From assembly GCA_016801845.1 (NCBI GenBank), contig CM028931.1:8754587-8818586 (forward strand): a DNA stretch of 64,000 nt, read 5' to 3'. Numbering within the stretch: the first letter of the stretch is position 1; each line of letters begins with the position of its first letter. This document shows, piece by piece, positions 39,065 to 52,600 of the stretch. The notes under the pieces are model-generated. The model did no database searches. It was not told the origin of the DNA and saw nothing but the letters and a program-made list of their open reading frames with translations. Source of the DNA: Polydactylus sextarius (Eukaryota > Chordata > Actinopteri > Polynemidae). Both the position numbers and the translations under genes were made by a program.

Positions 39065-39781
39065 TAAAGACATGTTTGTGAAAACACACTGTGAGATTTT
39101 GCGGGAAAACACGTTCGACACTCGCCCTCTTCACTTCACTTCACTTCCTCCGTCGCCTCCGTCAACAAACCGAACCTTTTAACCTCCTTCCTTCCTTCCT
39201 TCCTTCCTTCCTTCCTTCCTTCCTTTCTGTCCTTCCCTTCTCTCCTCCGACCACATGCAGCGAGGAGTGAAGCCCAAAAAGGTGCTGCATGTTTCTCTAA
39301 CCTCGGTACAGTGGTAATGTTATGATGATGATGATGATGATGATGGTGGTGGTAGCCATGGTTACCGTGCCTTTGAATGGCCTCGCTGCTGCATGGCAAC
39401 AAGGCCTCGCCCCTCCGTCATATCCACCGGCTCCACCACATCCCATCAGCCTCTGTGTCTGTGTGAGAGCGAACGGCGATGATGATGCTGATGCTGATGA
39501 TGGCGTAGCGTCACGCCCCGTCTGACCTCCGTCACCTCGCCATAACCCCTCCGCTCTCTGCTGTGTTTTGCTGTGTCCCGTCTTGTCTTGTCGCTGCTCT
39601 CTGTGCATTTCGACGCATGTTGAAGTCGGCGCCTCTTCATCCCTCAGACGATCTCGAACGACCGGGGACGTGGAGGAAAAGTTTGTTTTGTGCTTTAACT
39701 GTAGCTGAGGGTGTTCGTCAACACCTCGTCGACTTTAACATCTGCTGGTTTTTATCGAATATATATTTTTTATTTTTGGGC

Positions 39782-39813
<32 letters not shown>

Positions 39814-42800
39814 CAAAACTACTCAAAGTATCACGTTTTTTCTCATGTTTTTATGGCGACAAATTAATCAATCAATTGCAAAAAAAAAAAAAAAAAAAAC
39901 AAAGCTCAGATTTTTCATTTTATTAACCCTTTAATGCCTGACACATCAAGTAACAGCCAGAAATTCATTTTTTTTTATAAAATTACAAAAAAATGCTATA
40001 TCACTTCATATATATTTTTGTTTTTATATTATTATTTAACATATATATTAGTTTTTAATATATTTTTTATAATTTTGTTTATTTAAAAAAATATTATTTA
40101 TATTTTTATTTCATTTTTATTATTTAATATAGGATATATTATTTTATTTTAATTATTTGATACATTATGATGCAGTTGGTAATAAAGGGTTAAAAACATA
40201 AACGCTAAGTATTTAAGATTTTATATAGTCAGAATTAAATAATCTTTTTTTTTTCCTGCAAGTTGATTAAACTTGTTCGCTCAATTTGACTTAATAGAAT
40301 AGAAATAGAATCAATCAAATGATGTTTTGTTCATTATTAGTGTGTGTTATGGCTTTATTTATAATATTCATCATTTTTAATAGTAAACGTCTTAAAAAGA
40401 ATAAAAATAAAAACATTGTGTCATGTTATATTAATCAAAGTCACACGACTCAGATCAGGAAGTAGCGACATTTAACGTTAATGGAGGAAAATTATCTACT
40501 AGAAACAGGATAAATATATATTTTTAATGTGTTTTACAATGTTTAATTAATGCAGTCAACTGTAACATATCTTTATTTTTATCTATAATTATAATGGATG
40601 ATGACACTTCTTTATATTTTTTGAAAATATGGTTAAAAATCTCACTTAATGATCAACATCACACGACTAAATATGTCTGATTTTAGTATAAAATGGTCCG
40701 AATAGTAGGAACCAAATTCAAGCGTCACCATTAAAAAATACACGTTAGGAAACGTTTTGGACCTTTAACCTATTAAATGTTTTTTGTGTTAAACAACCAG
40801 GGAAGTTCAACCTTTAATAAAAAATAAAGACCAGTTATTTATTAAGTTATTTCAGCTCAGTTTGGACACTTTACTCCTAAAATCCTTGTAGATTTATTCA
40901 GTTTTTTTATTGCTTTTGTGTCTCAGATGCTGCAGTTTATTCATTTATGAGAAGCAGACGTCTATGAGACCAGAATATTTTTTTTAAGAAAACGTTCGAC
41001 CTCCGTCTCTTTCGAGTCCATCTTTCACCACGAAAACCCAGTTTCCTGGCGACTTGAACGTATCGAGTCGCGTCCGTTCAACAATCCTCCTCCGCTGACT
41101 CATTCGCTCCGCGCTGTAGAAAATGTCAGACCGCCACTGAGGTGAAAGCTGCCGACCTCCCGCTCTGCAGGAGAGCAGACCTGCAGAGTATAGATTTCCT
41201 GTCCGCTCGCTTCTACTTTATCGTCTCCTGCTCTGCATCTCCTCTTCCTCCTCCTCCTCAAACTGACTTTCAACATTAAAGAGCTGAGTTTAGTCGGCGA
41301 AAACTAAATCCTGTATCTGCTCGTCCCTCAGCTGAAGGTCACAGTCGTTAACTATCCTGACTTTAATTTTAGCCTTTTCCCCCTAAGCCTCAGAAACAAG
41401 GACACGCTGTTGGTTTTTATAATGTTAGAAGTCACAGAGAAGCCTCAGTGAAATGACTTCTAATGATTTATTTGTAGCTATTTATACACAGCTGCTACTC
41501 TGCTCCATTTCCTTAAGGAAATCAGGTAAAGACGTACCTGTTTTAATTTGCTTTACAAATTGCCACACCCAGGCCTGCAGGTACAGACTAGCAACTAACA
41601 GCTGGTTGTCCTGATAAAATAGATAAATAAAAACCTAGATATATATTTTTTTCTCTATTTTACACCCGTCAGTCCCTGCGAAACTTGGTCAAACTAAGTC
41701 AGAGCAACCATTTCGTTACCTGTGAGACAAATCCCAGGGTGAAAAAACTCTGTCGCTCTGTCAAGACTTTGATTTAAAGGAACTTCAATCAATAGATCAA
41801 CAATCACAGAGTCTGGAGTAAAAGTTGAAATAATATCCAGTTTGACCGTCTTTTGTTTTCACAACCAAATAGTTAACAATGAAAGTCAATGGGGCAGTCA
41901 GCCAAACGTATCTAAATCGTCATTTTTTAACCACTAAAGCTCAAAATATCACTTCACTTCAGCAGTAGCATGAATAGGGTCCCTACACATAAACTGAAGT
42001 ACTGATAACTTAGTAAGTTACTGAGAATTTATTAAAAAGACTGTTTTACAAGACTTACCCAACGTCTTGTTTTCATAACAACTGGTGATGAAGGATGTTC
42101 CACATCAGCAGATTCATCATTTTCCTGAACAACAGGCCGACGTGTCCGTGAAGAACGAGAAAAATGATGAATCTGCTGATCTGGAACAACATGAAGGGTG
42201 AATTTAGACACGTTTGGCTGGCTGCCCCATTTACTTTCATTGTTAACTATTTGTTTGTGAAAACAAAAGACGGTCAAACTCGATATGACTCGTATTGGTG
42301 GGGAAACAGACCCTGGGCTCATGTTGCTCCATCACTTTAAGAGAATGGAGAAAAAATAAAAGGAAACAGAGTTTATATTGCTTTTTGGACGCCATTTTTT
42401 TAAATTATTATTTAGCTTGAGGTCTAATGACATTTTGAGCTTTTTCTAAAAAAGTGAAATTGCGCTTTAAAAGCTGATTTAACAGCAAAACATCAGAGTG
42501 TCAAAGTTTTCTCATATATAGGTGGAACGGCAGCCTCCGCAACGAGCCGAACGTGTCAGGTTGTGCCGCGTCGATGCTTCCTGGGCAGTAATTTTATCTC
42601 CTTTTGTGTCCTGCGGCGACCTCCTCCCTGCGTCTGCTGGGAAAGCAGCAACCTGATACGTCCACCACCCATCATGCTCTCTGTCCCACCCACCCCCCGG
42701 CACAGAGAAAGTGCTTTTTTTTTTTTTTTAAAAACGGAGGATGATGTTTAATATTTTAACAGGACAGATCTCCCACAGCTGCTGTGTAATGGATACACAT

Positions 42801-45800
42801 AAAGTGTTTTTCTCTCCGCTTCAGCAGCTTGAACTCTGAAGCCCTGCTGCTTTTATTTCTCTCCTCATACACAAGAACATTTTTTTTTTGAAAATAATGA
42901 CTTTCTTTAAATCTGTTGCAGCTCACCGCTTGTGTTTACTACCGTCATCTCAAATGACTTCTGTCTATTTTTATAGCTATGATGCAAACATATTTTGGTT
43001 CATAGCTCTGAGCTAATCGGAGTATCCCCACTGAATTAATTCTCTCTTTCTCTTCCTGCTGAGCTGCAGGAGATTAGTGGATCTGAGGGAGGTTTTTAAA
43101 CGGCCGCTTTCTCTTCTGTTTAGGAACGATTTGACCTTTTAAACCATCTTTATATGCTTTATACAATCAGTTTAGTGTTTTCATCAAAAGATAGAACAAA
43201 TGACGACGACTGTGTTCGGCAAATAAAAACCAGTCGCCCGTCAGAGATCAGACTTTAACACGTGATTCACTCAATATAACAATATAACATCTGCATAGAT
43301 AAGTGACATTAAATGACAGATCAGTGCTCCTTTAAATGTCTGTGGTAGGAGAGGAAATGTGGATTTAAAAGATTTTTATAAAACAGAATCTACACTGCAG
43401 CGTGTTATAAATGTGATTTACAGCCGGAGTAGAGACGTTTAGATGTGAAAACACATGAAAACAATCCTCTTACTCATTGATCAGATCCTCCAGGATTTAA
43501 TGACGTTACAATCACAACTATTAACACTAATTCAACCAATCATTGTGGATATTCCTGAGGTCTTTGACTGGTGACTACCTATAGCAGCTACAGTCCAGGA
43601 GACTGGACTTACACATTAAAAACTAATGTTATGATGGAAACTATTACTAAACCGCTAAACCAGTGTGTAAACATCACCATGGCAACATGCTGGTTTTCAT
43701 GGTGGAGCTGAAATCAGCAGCAGACCTCCCCGGTACCGGGTAACATCTGGATCAGACGCGGGGAGTTTGTAGAAAGTGAAAAATGAAACAAAAAGCGTCA
43801 AAACGTCAGACTTTTAAACGTGGTTGTGAGTGAATCAGTGAGACGGCAGCAGCATTTATCTCACATCCCTCCTCTGATTGGCCGTCGCTCTTTGTCAGTC
43901 TCTTCAGACTCCTCCAGTTTTCTAAGTCCACCAGACACCACCACTGGAGATCGCTGGTGGAGTCGACTTGTCACTAATACCTAGAATGTGTATTAATTCG
44001 CAGCTAAAAATAGTCCTGTTTTAGTGACATTTGCTAAAATCTACGTTACCTTGCCTGATGTTTTTTTTTTTTTAATTTCAAGTTCATATTAATGGATTTA
44101 ATGAGAATATAAACTGGTCCAGAGAATATGAAAGACAAACATCATGTTCTGATGTTGACATGTTGTTGTTGTTGTTGTTGTTGACGACAGAAAACAAAAC
44201 TCCATCGTCTTAGATGAGTGTAAATAAGTAAACGAACCTTGTTGATGCGATGTGGATTTTTCACGAGGACGTTTGTTATGAAACTTAAATCCACATCAGG
44301 TGCACGTCTCCTCTTTGTTTTTCTCAGCCTCATTTTAATGAGGGATGGGCGAGCGTTGCTAGGAGACAGGAGCGGCTTGCATCAGTCGCCGCCGCCGCCG
44401 CCGTCCGTTTCCCTCTCTCACCTCCGTCTCCAGCTCCACCCTCCTCTGTCTCACATCCTCTCTCTCTCTCTCACTCTCTGTCTGTTCCCCGATCACATAG
44501 ACACAGTCTCACCCCCTCACCCGTCTCACCCCTCCTCCCCTCCCCGTTTGTCTGTGGCAGAGCTGGTGATGAGTGGGCTGAGCGCCGAGGGAGGGAGCGA
44601 GGGAGGAGGGCGCAGTGATGTAATGCAGGAGCAGGGCATTGGCTGACAAATCACAATAAGCACAGTGAGAGAGGGAGGGAGGGAGGTGGTGAGACACAAG
44701 GGGGAGGAGGAGGAGGAGGAAGGTTAGGGGAGGCGAGGCGTCTCCTCCCGTGGAGCAGTAGCTGGTCGGAGACTCGCGGCGGCAACATGTCAGAGCTCTG
44801 ATCGGAGGCAGAAAGGAAACGGGGAGGAAGAGACGAGGGGGGGGGCGGGAAACGGATTATGAGAGGAGCTGAGAAGAGACGGAGGACGATAACGGGAGGA
44901 ACGGACGGACGGAGGCAGGGAGGGGGAGCCTGGGAAGGAGAAGAGGAAAAAAAACAAAAAAAAAAACAAATCACAGCGGCCATTTGCACCACTGCAGCTT
45001 CTTCCAGCCTGAGCGGCTGCCTGTCTGTCTGTCTGTCTGTCTCTGACGATCCGTCACCTTTTGCTTGTTGTATCACCTGAGTGTGTGTGTGTGTGTGTGT
45101 GTCGGTGACTGTCTCGTGCGTGTGTGTGTGTGTGTGTGTGTGTGTCTTCTTCTCTTGCAAATATGATGAGACAGACTCCTGCACCCCGGAAGGTACAGAA
45201 CTTCACATGATCTTCATCTGTAGTTGTCGTCATGTTTGTGATTTAAAGGTCACGCGTCGGAAGTTTCTATTCTTTTCTTTTATTCTTTTTTTTTTTTTTT
45301 TTCTAATTTTATTTTATTGTGAGCGACATTTAACAGCCTCTGGTTGTGAGCAGTCAGTGTCCCTGCAGCTTCTTATTAGTTTATTTATTCTTTCTGTGTC
45401 TGCAATCGTTTTTATGTTTTGTTTTTTTCCTTCTTCTCTTCTTCTGTTATTATTATTCTGCCTCATCACTGCCGAGTCCGTCGAGATCACTTCGCTCCCG
45501 GTTGCAGATGTAGCTCGCGCTGACGTGAACCCGCAGCGCAACAAACACCGTGGGCTTTTAAAGAGGAGCTTGTCGGCTCTTATTCGTCACAGCCGTTAGA
45601 TCGCTTAGCTCCGTTTCTGCTGAATGGTCCGACTCTAATCCGATAATGAACGATAACGGGCCCGAGAGGCGAAGCCGAGAGGAAGAGATAGATGGAGGAG
45701 AAGTAAAATGTAGAGGAGAAATGTGTCGTTTGGCCACAGTTTTGCTCAAACCGCAAATGATTTACACTTGATTTACACAGTAAATTATTGTCCAATGACA

Positions 45801-46661
45801 ATAAAGTCTTTTAAGTTTAATATATGAAGGATAAAGTTTCCTATCGCAAATGAATAACCTTGGTTTTCCTCTAATTAGGACCAAATGACAACAATAATGT
45901 AAAGGTAACGGTTTATCTTAAAGGATCTGTAACTTGTTTGGTAATTTATTGAATGAACAAAACACTAATTTGCAAGTTTGCAAGTCACTGTAACTGAGGA
46001 TTTTGCTGCTTTTTCCTGTTTTCTAACAACAAAATGGAGCAAAGTGAGAGTTTTAAACCAGGATCATGCTTTTATTTTGTTAAGTCCGTTAATCAGCGGC
46101 GAGTTTTGATTTGAAGTCACAAAAATCGTTGCGTTTTTTTCCGGCTTTTTAAGGGAATAAACGTGTCGGGTTTCCTACAGTTCAGGATGAGCTCGACTTT
46201 TGAAGAAACTCTCTCCGGTCTGAATGCGATCCAGGTCCGTTCGGAGACGAGACGAGACTAGAACTAGCTGTGTGGACGCTGGGTTCAGATGAACCGGATC
46301 TGCGGCGTCGTCTCCGGAGACTCACAATGGCGTCATTTAGGTCAAACGGCGGCGACGGTACCAGTCGCTGATAATGATGATGATGATGATGGTGGGACAG
46401 TTTCCTGTCCTGCATCACTTTCATCAACACATTCTGTGCTTTTTTTTTTTTTTTTCTTTATGATTTTCCCCTCATCGTTTATATTTATTATAAACTCTGC
46501 CTTCAATCACTAACCCCGACTGTTTGTTTCCTCTCCTCCTCCGTGACCTTTTCACCTTTTCTCCTGCGTCTTCCTCCTCCTCTTCATCGTCAGACCACGG
46601 CCAGAAGGCCCAAGGTGAGCTCAGTCCCCGGCGATTATTACTTCACCTCATGCAGCTGTTT

Positions 46662-46692
<31 letters not shown>

Positions 46693-49600
46693 ACGATGCA
46701 TCGCCTCAAATCCACATTATGATCATTAAACAGTTGTGGTTGTTTTATGCTCATCACCGCAGCTTTTAACAATGTTCCTTCACATTCACGTCTACAGCTC
46801 CAGTCACAACGTTCGCATATTCTTCGCTTTTTTAATCCTAAACTCGCAGCAGGTTCAGCTTCGTTCGCTAATTTTGTTTGTTTTTTTTTACACGTTCATG
46901 TCCTAAATGAAATCTTGGGGTCATCATGGAGGTCAGACCAAAACACACACCTCAGTTTGGTCATTTAATTTTAGTATTTTTCCCTGTTAAAGTGCTGGTT
47001 AGCTTTGTAATTAGCCGCCCAGCTAACCCACGTAACACAAGACTAGTGATCAGTTTGTTTCGGTTTGTTGATCACGAACCAGGAAATAGAAAATAGATTT
47101 TGGAGACGAGAAAATGTCCAGTTTTAAATAAAACTTCGTCCATTAAACGTCATCATCTTTTGACAGCAGCTGTTAGAGGATAAAGAGGCCTCCATTACGT
47201 CCACCAACGCATCGCTCCACAGACGGATCTTCCCACCATCTTTGTTTTCGTTTGTGTTAACGCCGTCTTGTTTTTATTTGTCCTCCAGCAGCCCAGCCGG
47301 CCGGCGGGCGCCGGCGGGAAGGGGGCGGCGTCCGGCTCGGCCTCGGCCTCGGCCGGAGAGATGAGCAGCAGCGAGCCCAGCACCCCGGCCCAGACTCCTC
47401 TGGCTGCTCCCGTCATCCCGACGCTCCACTCACCTGGAAAACCTCCAACACCGGTCCCCAGCAAGGTCCGTATCCCATCCAGGAAGTCTCGGTTTAATAA
47501 ACACGACGTACGCAGGAGTTAAACCAGTCGTGACATATATTTTGTCATCTAAAAGAGACAGAGCTGCAGGATTCGACTGTTTAATCTCACCGACGTTTCC
47601 TCCTTAAACGGAAACGTCCGAGTAGAAACACTGATGTTTAATTAATAAAGTAGAACCAACGTTTTTAATTATATGATTCGTCCGGAGCAGCTTGTTCTCT
47701 TCAGGGTCACTGGAGACGGAAATGATGATTATTATCATCATCAATTAAGATAATGACGATTTTCTCATTTATATAAATATTAGATCACGTTTGTGAAGAG
47801 GTAAACGTAAAATTAATATAATGGTAAAGAACATGTTATTAAATTGATTAAAAAGGCATAAAAATCATTGTTAAAAAAGGATATATCTAGATTTTATAAG
47901 AACATGTTCACAACTAACTACATCACTTTTTAATTTAGTTTTTTTTTCTCTCAAATGTTAATTTTAATCCAAAAAATATTCAGTTTACTATAATTTACAC
48001 GTCGAATTTGAAGCTCAAACCAGCAAACTTTTGACGTGTTTGTTTGAAAAATGAATCACAGGATTTATTCCTGCTACAAAACTCTAAAGTCTGCATTTGT
48101 TTTATTCATAAACAAGAAAAAAAATTAAACCGATATAAAACACAGTATCGTCTGCGAATCGGCGAACTTTATTATTTTCTACTTATGATCTTTATAAGAT
48201 AAAATACAAATACTGAAATGAACCGAGTGCACCAAGTTATATTTAAATATATGGATTTAAAGATAAGACGCTAATATTTTTTATTTAACCCTTTAAAGAC
48301 TGACATCAATTAATCAAAAGTCGGAAAATTTTTTTTTTTTTTAATTTGAGATGTTTATTAAACCTTGTTACAAATTACAAAAAAGAAAATAATGCTCTTT
48401 AATTTCCAAATATATTTTAGTTTTTTTAATCCATTTTATTATATTATTATTTAATATTTAATATATTATTTTCCTTTTTATTTTTATCTTATTCTTTATT
48501 TTTATTTGATAAATGCCAATCACTTTAGTAAGATAGATTTTTATTATTTTTATCTTTATTCAGAAGTCTTCTGTTTCTGTGTGTAAAGTTAGGATTAGTT
48601 AGATTTTATTTTATTTTTTTAATTAAATAAAATAACAATAAATGGTGAACTTCAGCATCTGATACACAATTAAAACCTCGTCAGTGTCCAAGTCGTAGTC
48701 ACGCTCATTATTATTTCTCTTTTAAACGCCCCCACCCCCACCCCCACCCCACCATCCCATCATCCCTCCCTCTTTCCCCTCCTCAGGAGGACGTCGCCGT
48801 GGAAACGCAGGTGCGGTGACGCGGTGTGATATTTTGCGGTGGAAATGTTGAAGTGTTTTTTTCTCTCTCTCACACACTAACATTTTAATGAGCTTGTAAA
48901 AAAAAAATGGTGCCACTGAAGACGCTGTGTGTGTGTGTGTGTGTGTGTGTGTGCAATTAAAACACACTTTGATTACAGGATCAAATTAAAAGCTGTTAAT
49001 TGGCGCGCGTGTCTGCATGAGGAGTGAAATGAAAAGGTTTGAAAATGCTGCAACCGCACGTTCGTTATTCCTCCAGAAACATCCGAGGAATCGTGAAAGT
49101 GAAGCGATTAAATAAGTAAAAGAATAAAAGGGTTTTCTCTTCTTTAACCGCGTCCAGCGTCTGGTTTATTTTTTTGTCTTTCTTCCTCAGGAGGAGGAGG
49201 CTCTCCGGGCGCAGGTGAAGGACCTGGAGGAGAAGCTGGAGACGCTGAAGATGAAGCGCACCGAGGACAAGGCGAAGCTCAAGGAGCTGGAGAAACACAA
49301 GATCCAGCTGGAGCAGCTGCAGGAGTGGAAGACCAAGATGCAGGAGCAGCAGGCCGAGCTGCAGAAACAACTCAAAGAGGCCAAGAGGGTGAGAGCATCA
49401 GAGGATCGTCATGGTGATGGAGATTTGGATAAAAGACAAAACAAAACACAGTTTAATTAAAAGTTGTGACTCATTATGAGAAGTAAAGATACAGCAGAGG
49501 CCGAAAACAAGATATTTTCCCTAAGATTTATCTTTTTTTTTTTTGTTCTAAACATTCAATAATCTCTTCAACAAATCTTAGTGACAACAAACTTTTGTAG

Positions 49601-52600
49601 GTTTAAGTCCGAGGGGCAAAAAGACCGGAGCTAATATATCGAATATCATAACAAAATGTCTAAAGACTGAACTGAAAACAGTTTAAAAGGCTCCACAAAC
49701 CAGTTCCCTTAATGTTTTTTGTGTTATCACAGAAACATTTCTCCATTCGACTTGATTACAAGTCACGTATTGGCAGTTTTTGATCGTTTAAATCTTATTA
49801 AATGAGACTTATCGACGTTTTCTATCGGATGTGTTTACGCCTCCTCGACCTTTAGACTCCTATAGATCATTACGGATAAATTATTCTTTTTTTCAAACGT
49901 GAATCAAACTCTACATATGTGATCGTCTGTGTGCGCAGGAGGCCAAGGAGGCGATGGAGGCCAAGGAGCGCTACATGGAGGAGATGTCGGACACGGCGGA
50001 CGCCATCGAGATGGCCACACTGGACAAGGAGATGGCCGAGGAGCGAGCCGAGTCTCTGCAGCTGGAGGTCGACTCCATGAAGGAGAAGGTGGACGAGCTG
50101 ACGATGGACCTGGAGATACTCAAACACGAGATCGAGGAGAAAGGTAACGATAGGCGCCGTTAGTTTGTTCTTTGGATATATTAAAAATGATCGGGCGATT
50201 CTGGAATTAACAAAAAACGTGAAAGTCAAAGTGATTCACGGCGTGTGATCGTCTCAGGTTCAGACGGAGCCGCCTCCAGTTACCACGTCAAGCAGCTGGA
50301 GGAGCAGAACGGCCGACTGAAGGAGGCTCTGGTCAGGTAGGACACACGTGTGTGTGTGTGTGTGTGGACGCTTCACGTTTCTGCAACATCGCAGGCGAAT
50401 GACACGTCCTCTAAACCGCCTCGTCCAGGATGAGAGACCTGTCGGCGTCGGAGAAGCAGGAGCACGTGAAGCTGCAGAAGCAGATGGAGAAGAAGAACGT
50501 GGAGCTGGACTCTCTGAGGAGCCAGAAGGAGAAGCTGCAGGAGGAGATGACGGTGGCGGAGAGGACCATCGACGAGCTGAAAGAGCAGGTCCGGTGTTTT
50601 ATAGGAGCTGCAGCTTTCGCAGCGACTGCAGTGTCATAAATCAGCCGCCGAGTTCACACGAGTTTGTTCGCGTGACTCTTTGCGCTTCAGGTGGACGCAG
50701 CGCTGGGGGCGGAGGAGATGGTGGAGACTCTGACGGAGAGAAACCTGGACCTGGAGGAGAAAGTCAGGGAGATGAGGGAGACGGTGACTGACCTGGTGAG
50801 TCGCGGTCTGAGGGTTGGACACAGAAACCGATGCAGTCGATTCATTTTAAAACAAACAAAACATCGATCATAAACACAGATGACTCCGCCTTTTCTCTCT
50901 GTGTGTGTTTATTTATGTCCTGAGGTCAGATCAAATTAAAGTGCTACTGTTTGAATCAGTTTGCTGACTCATTTCATCAGTGAGATGGACTCAGGTCATT
51001 AAAACGCAAACAGTGCCCTCTGGTGTTCAACACGGAGGTTACGTCCTGAACTGATTCGTGGTTGAGGTGCAGATATTTTTATAAACGTCTCAGGTGATTA
51101 AAGGTGAAATATTCATGTTTGGTTGAGGTTATAATCTGATGTTTGAGCATCATGAGTAGAATAAATGACAATAAAAGGAGAATTGCGTCTTTTAAGTTTT
51201 TATTCGGAGGAAAATGTGACAAAATCTGGTTTTAGAAACGATAATTTCACCCCAATTCACACTTTGTGTACCTAATAAACTGTCTCCATCCACACAGGAA
51301 GCGATCAACGAGATGAACGACGAGCTGCAGGAGAACGCCAGAGAGACGGAGCTGGAGCTGAGGGAGATGCTGGATCTGGGCGCCGCCAGAGTCCGAGAGG
51401 CCGAGAAACGAGTGGAGGCGGCTCAGGAGACGGTGGCCGATTATCAACAGACCATCAAGAAATACAGAGAGCTCACGGCTCACCTGCAGGTCCAGACGCT
51501 TCCACGTCTTCGCGTCCGGTTTTACTAAACGCTTCGTCCTCGTTCAACCTTTTTTTTTTTTTTGCTGCAGGAGGTGAACAGGGAGCTGACGAGCCAACAG
51601 GAGGCGTCGGCCGAGCTGCAGCAGCAGCCGCCGGCCGAGATGTTTGATTTCAAGATTAAGTTTGCGGAGACGAAGGCGTACGCCAAGGTCAGACACGCTC
51701 GCCTCTCCATGAGTGATTCAGAAAGAGGCGGCGCCGTTTAAAACGTGTCTCTCTCTCCGTGCGTCCAGGCCATCGAGATGGAGCTGAGGAAGATGGAGGT
51801 GGGTCAGGCCAACAGACACGTCTCTCTGCTCACCTCCTTCATGCCCGAGTCGTTCCTGCGTCACGGAGGAGACCACGACTGCATCCTGGTGCTGCTGCTC
51901 ATCCCCAGACTCATCTGCAAGGTGAATGGAAAACGTTAGCAACGCGACGACTAGCAATCGCTAACGCTGACGTTATTGATCAGCGGTTAGTTAGCGATAA
52001 GTCAGCTTAATAAGTTAAATGTAAATGGGTTGTGACCCCTCACCCTTCATGTAGAAGAGAGTCAGATCTACTGACGCGAACATGTAAAAGAGAGGGGGCG
52101 GAGCTAAGAGGGAGAAATGGGATCGGTCCTAAAGATGATGATATATGAGATTAAAAGCTCCAGGAATGAAACCGTCTTTGTGTCTTCAGGCTGAGCTGAT
52201 CACCAAACAGGCTCAGGAGAAGTTCGACCTGAACGAGAACTGCGTGGAGCGATCGGGGCTGAAAGGATCCGTGGGCGAACAGCTGAGCTTCGCCGGCGGT
52301 TTGGTTTACTCTCTGAGTCTGCTGCAGGCCACGCTGCACAAATACGAACAGTACGAGCAAAAACACACGACACATTTAAGACACACAGCTGTGCTTCAGT
52401 AACCATTAAGAGATTGCTTCATCGTGTGTGTGTGTGTCAGGGCTCTGGCTCAGTGCAGCGTAGACGTCTATAAGAAGATCGGCTCCCTGTACCCGGAGAT
52501 GAGCGTCCACGAGCGGTCGCTGGATTTCCTCATCGACCTGCTGCACAAAGACCAGCTGGACGAGACGGTCAACGTGGAGCCGCTCACCAAGGCCATTAAA

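Larger units (their letters stand above)
39282..45162. other. dctn1 intron 5 and p135 upstream region
   Basis: About 5.9 kb. It contains an ATG-triplet run (39322-39345), AT-rich spans, FB1 copy 2 (41826-42290), R1 copy 3 (43429-43975) and a GTT run (44162-44183). From about 44340 it is a GC/GA-rich promoter-like block. No other exon is seen. Confidence 0.6.

Noticed and set aside
44651..45184. 177-codon minus-strand ORF with Thr-His and Pro runs
   Set aside because: It reads the reverse of TG and GA microsatellites in the p135 upstream block.
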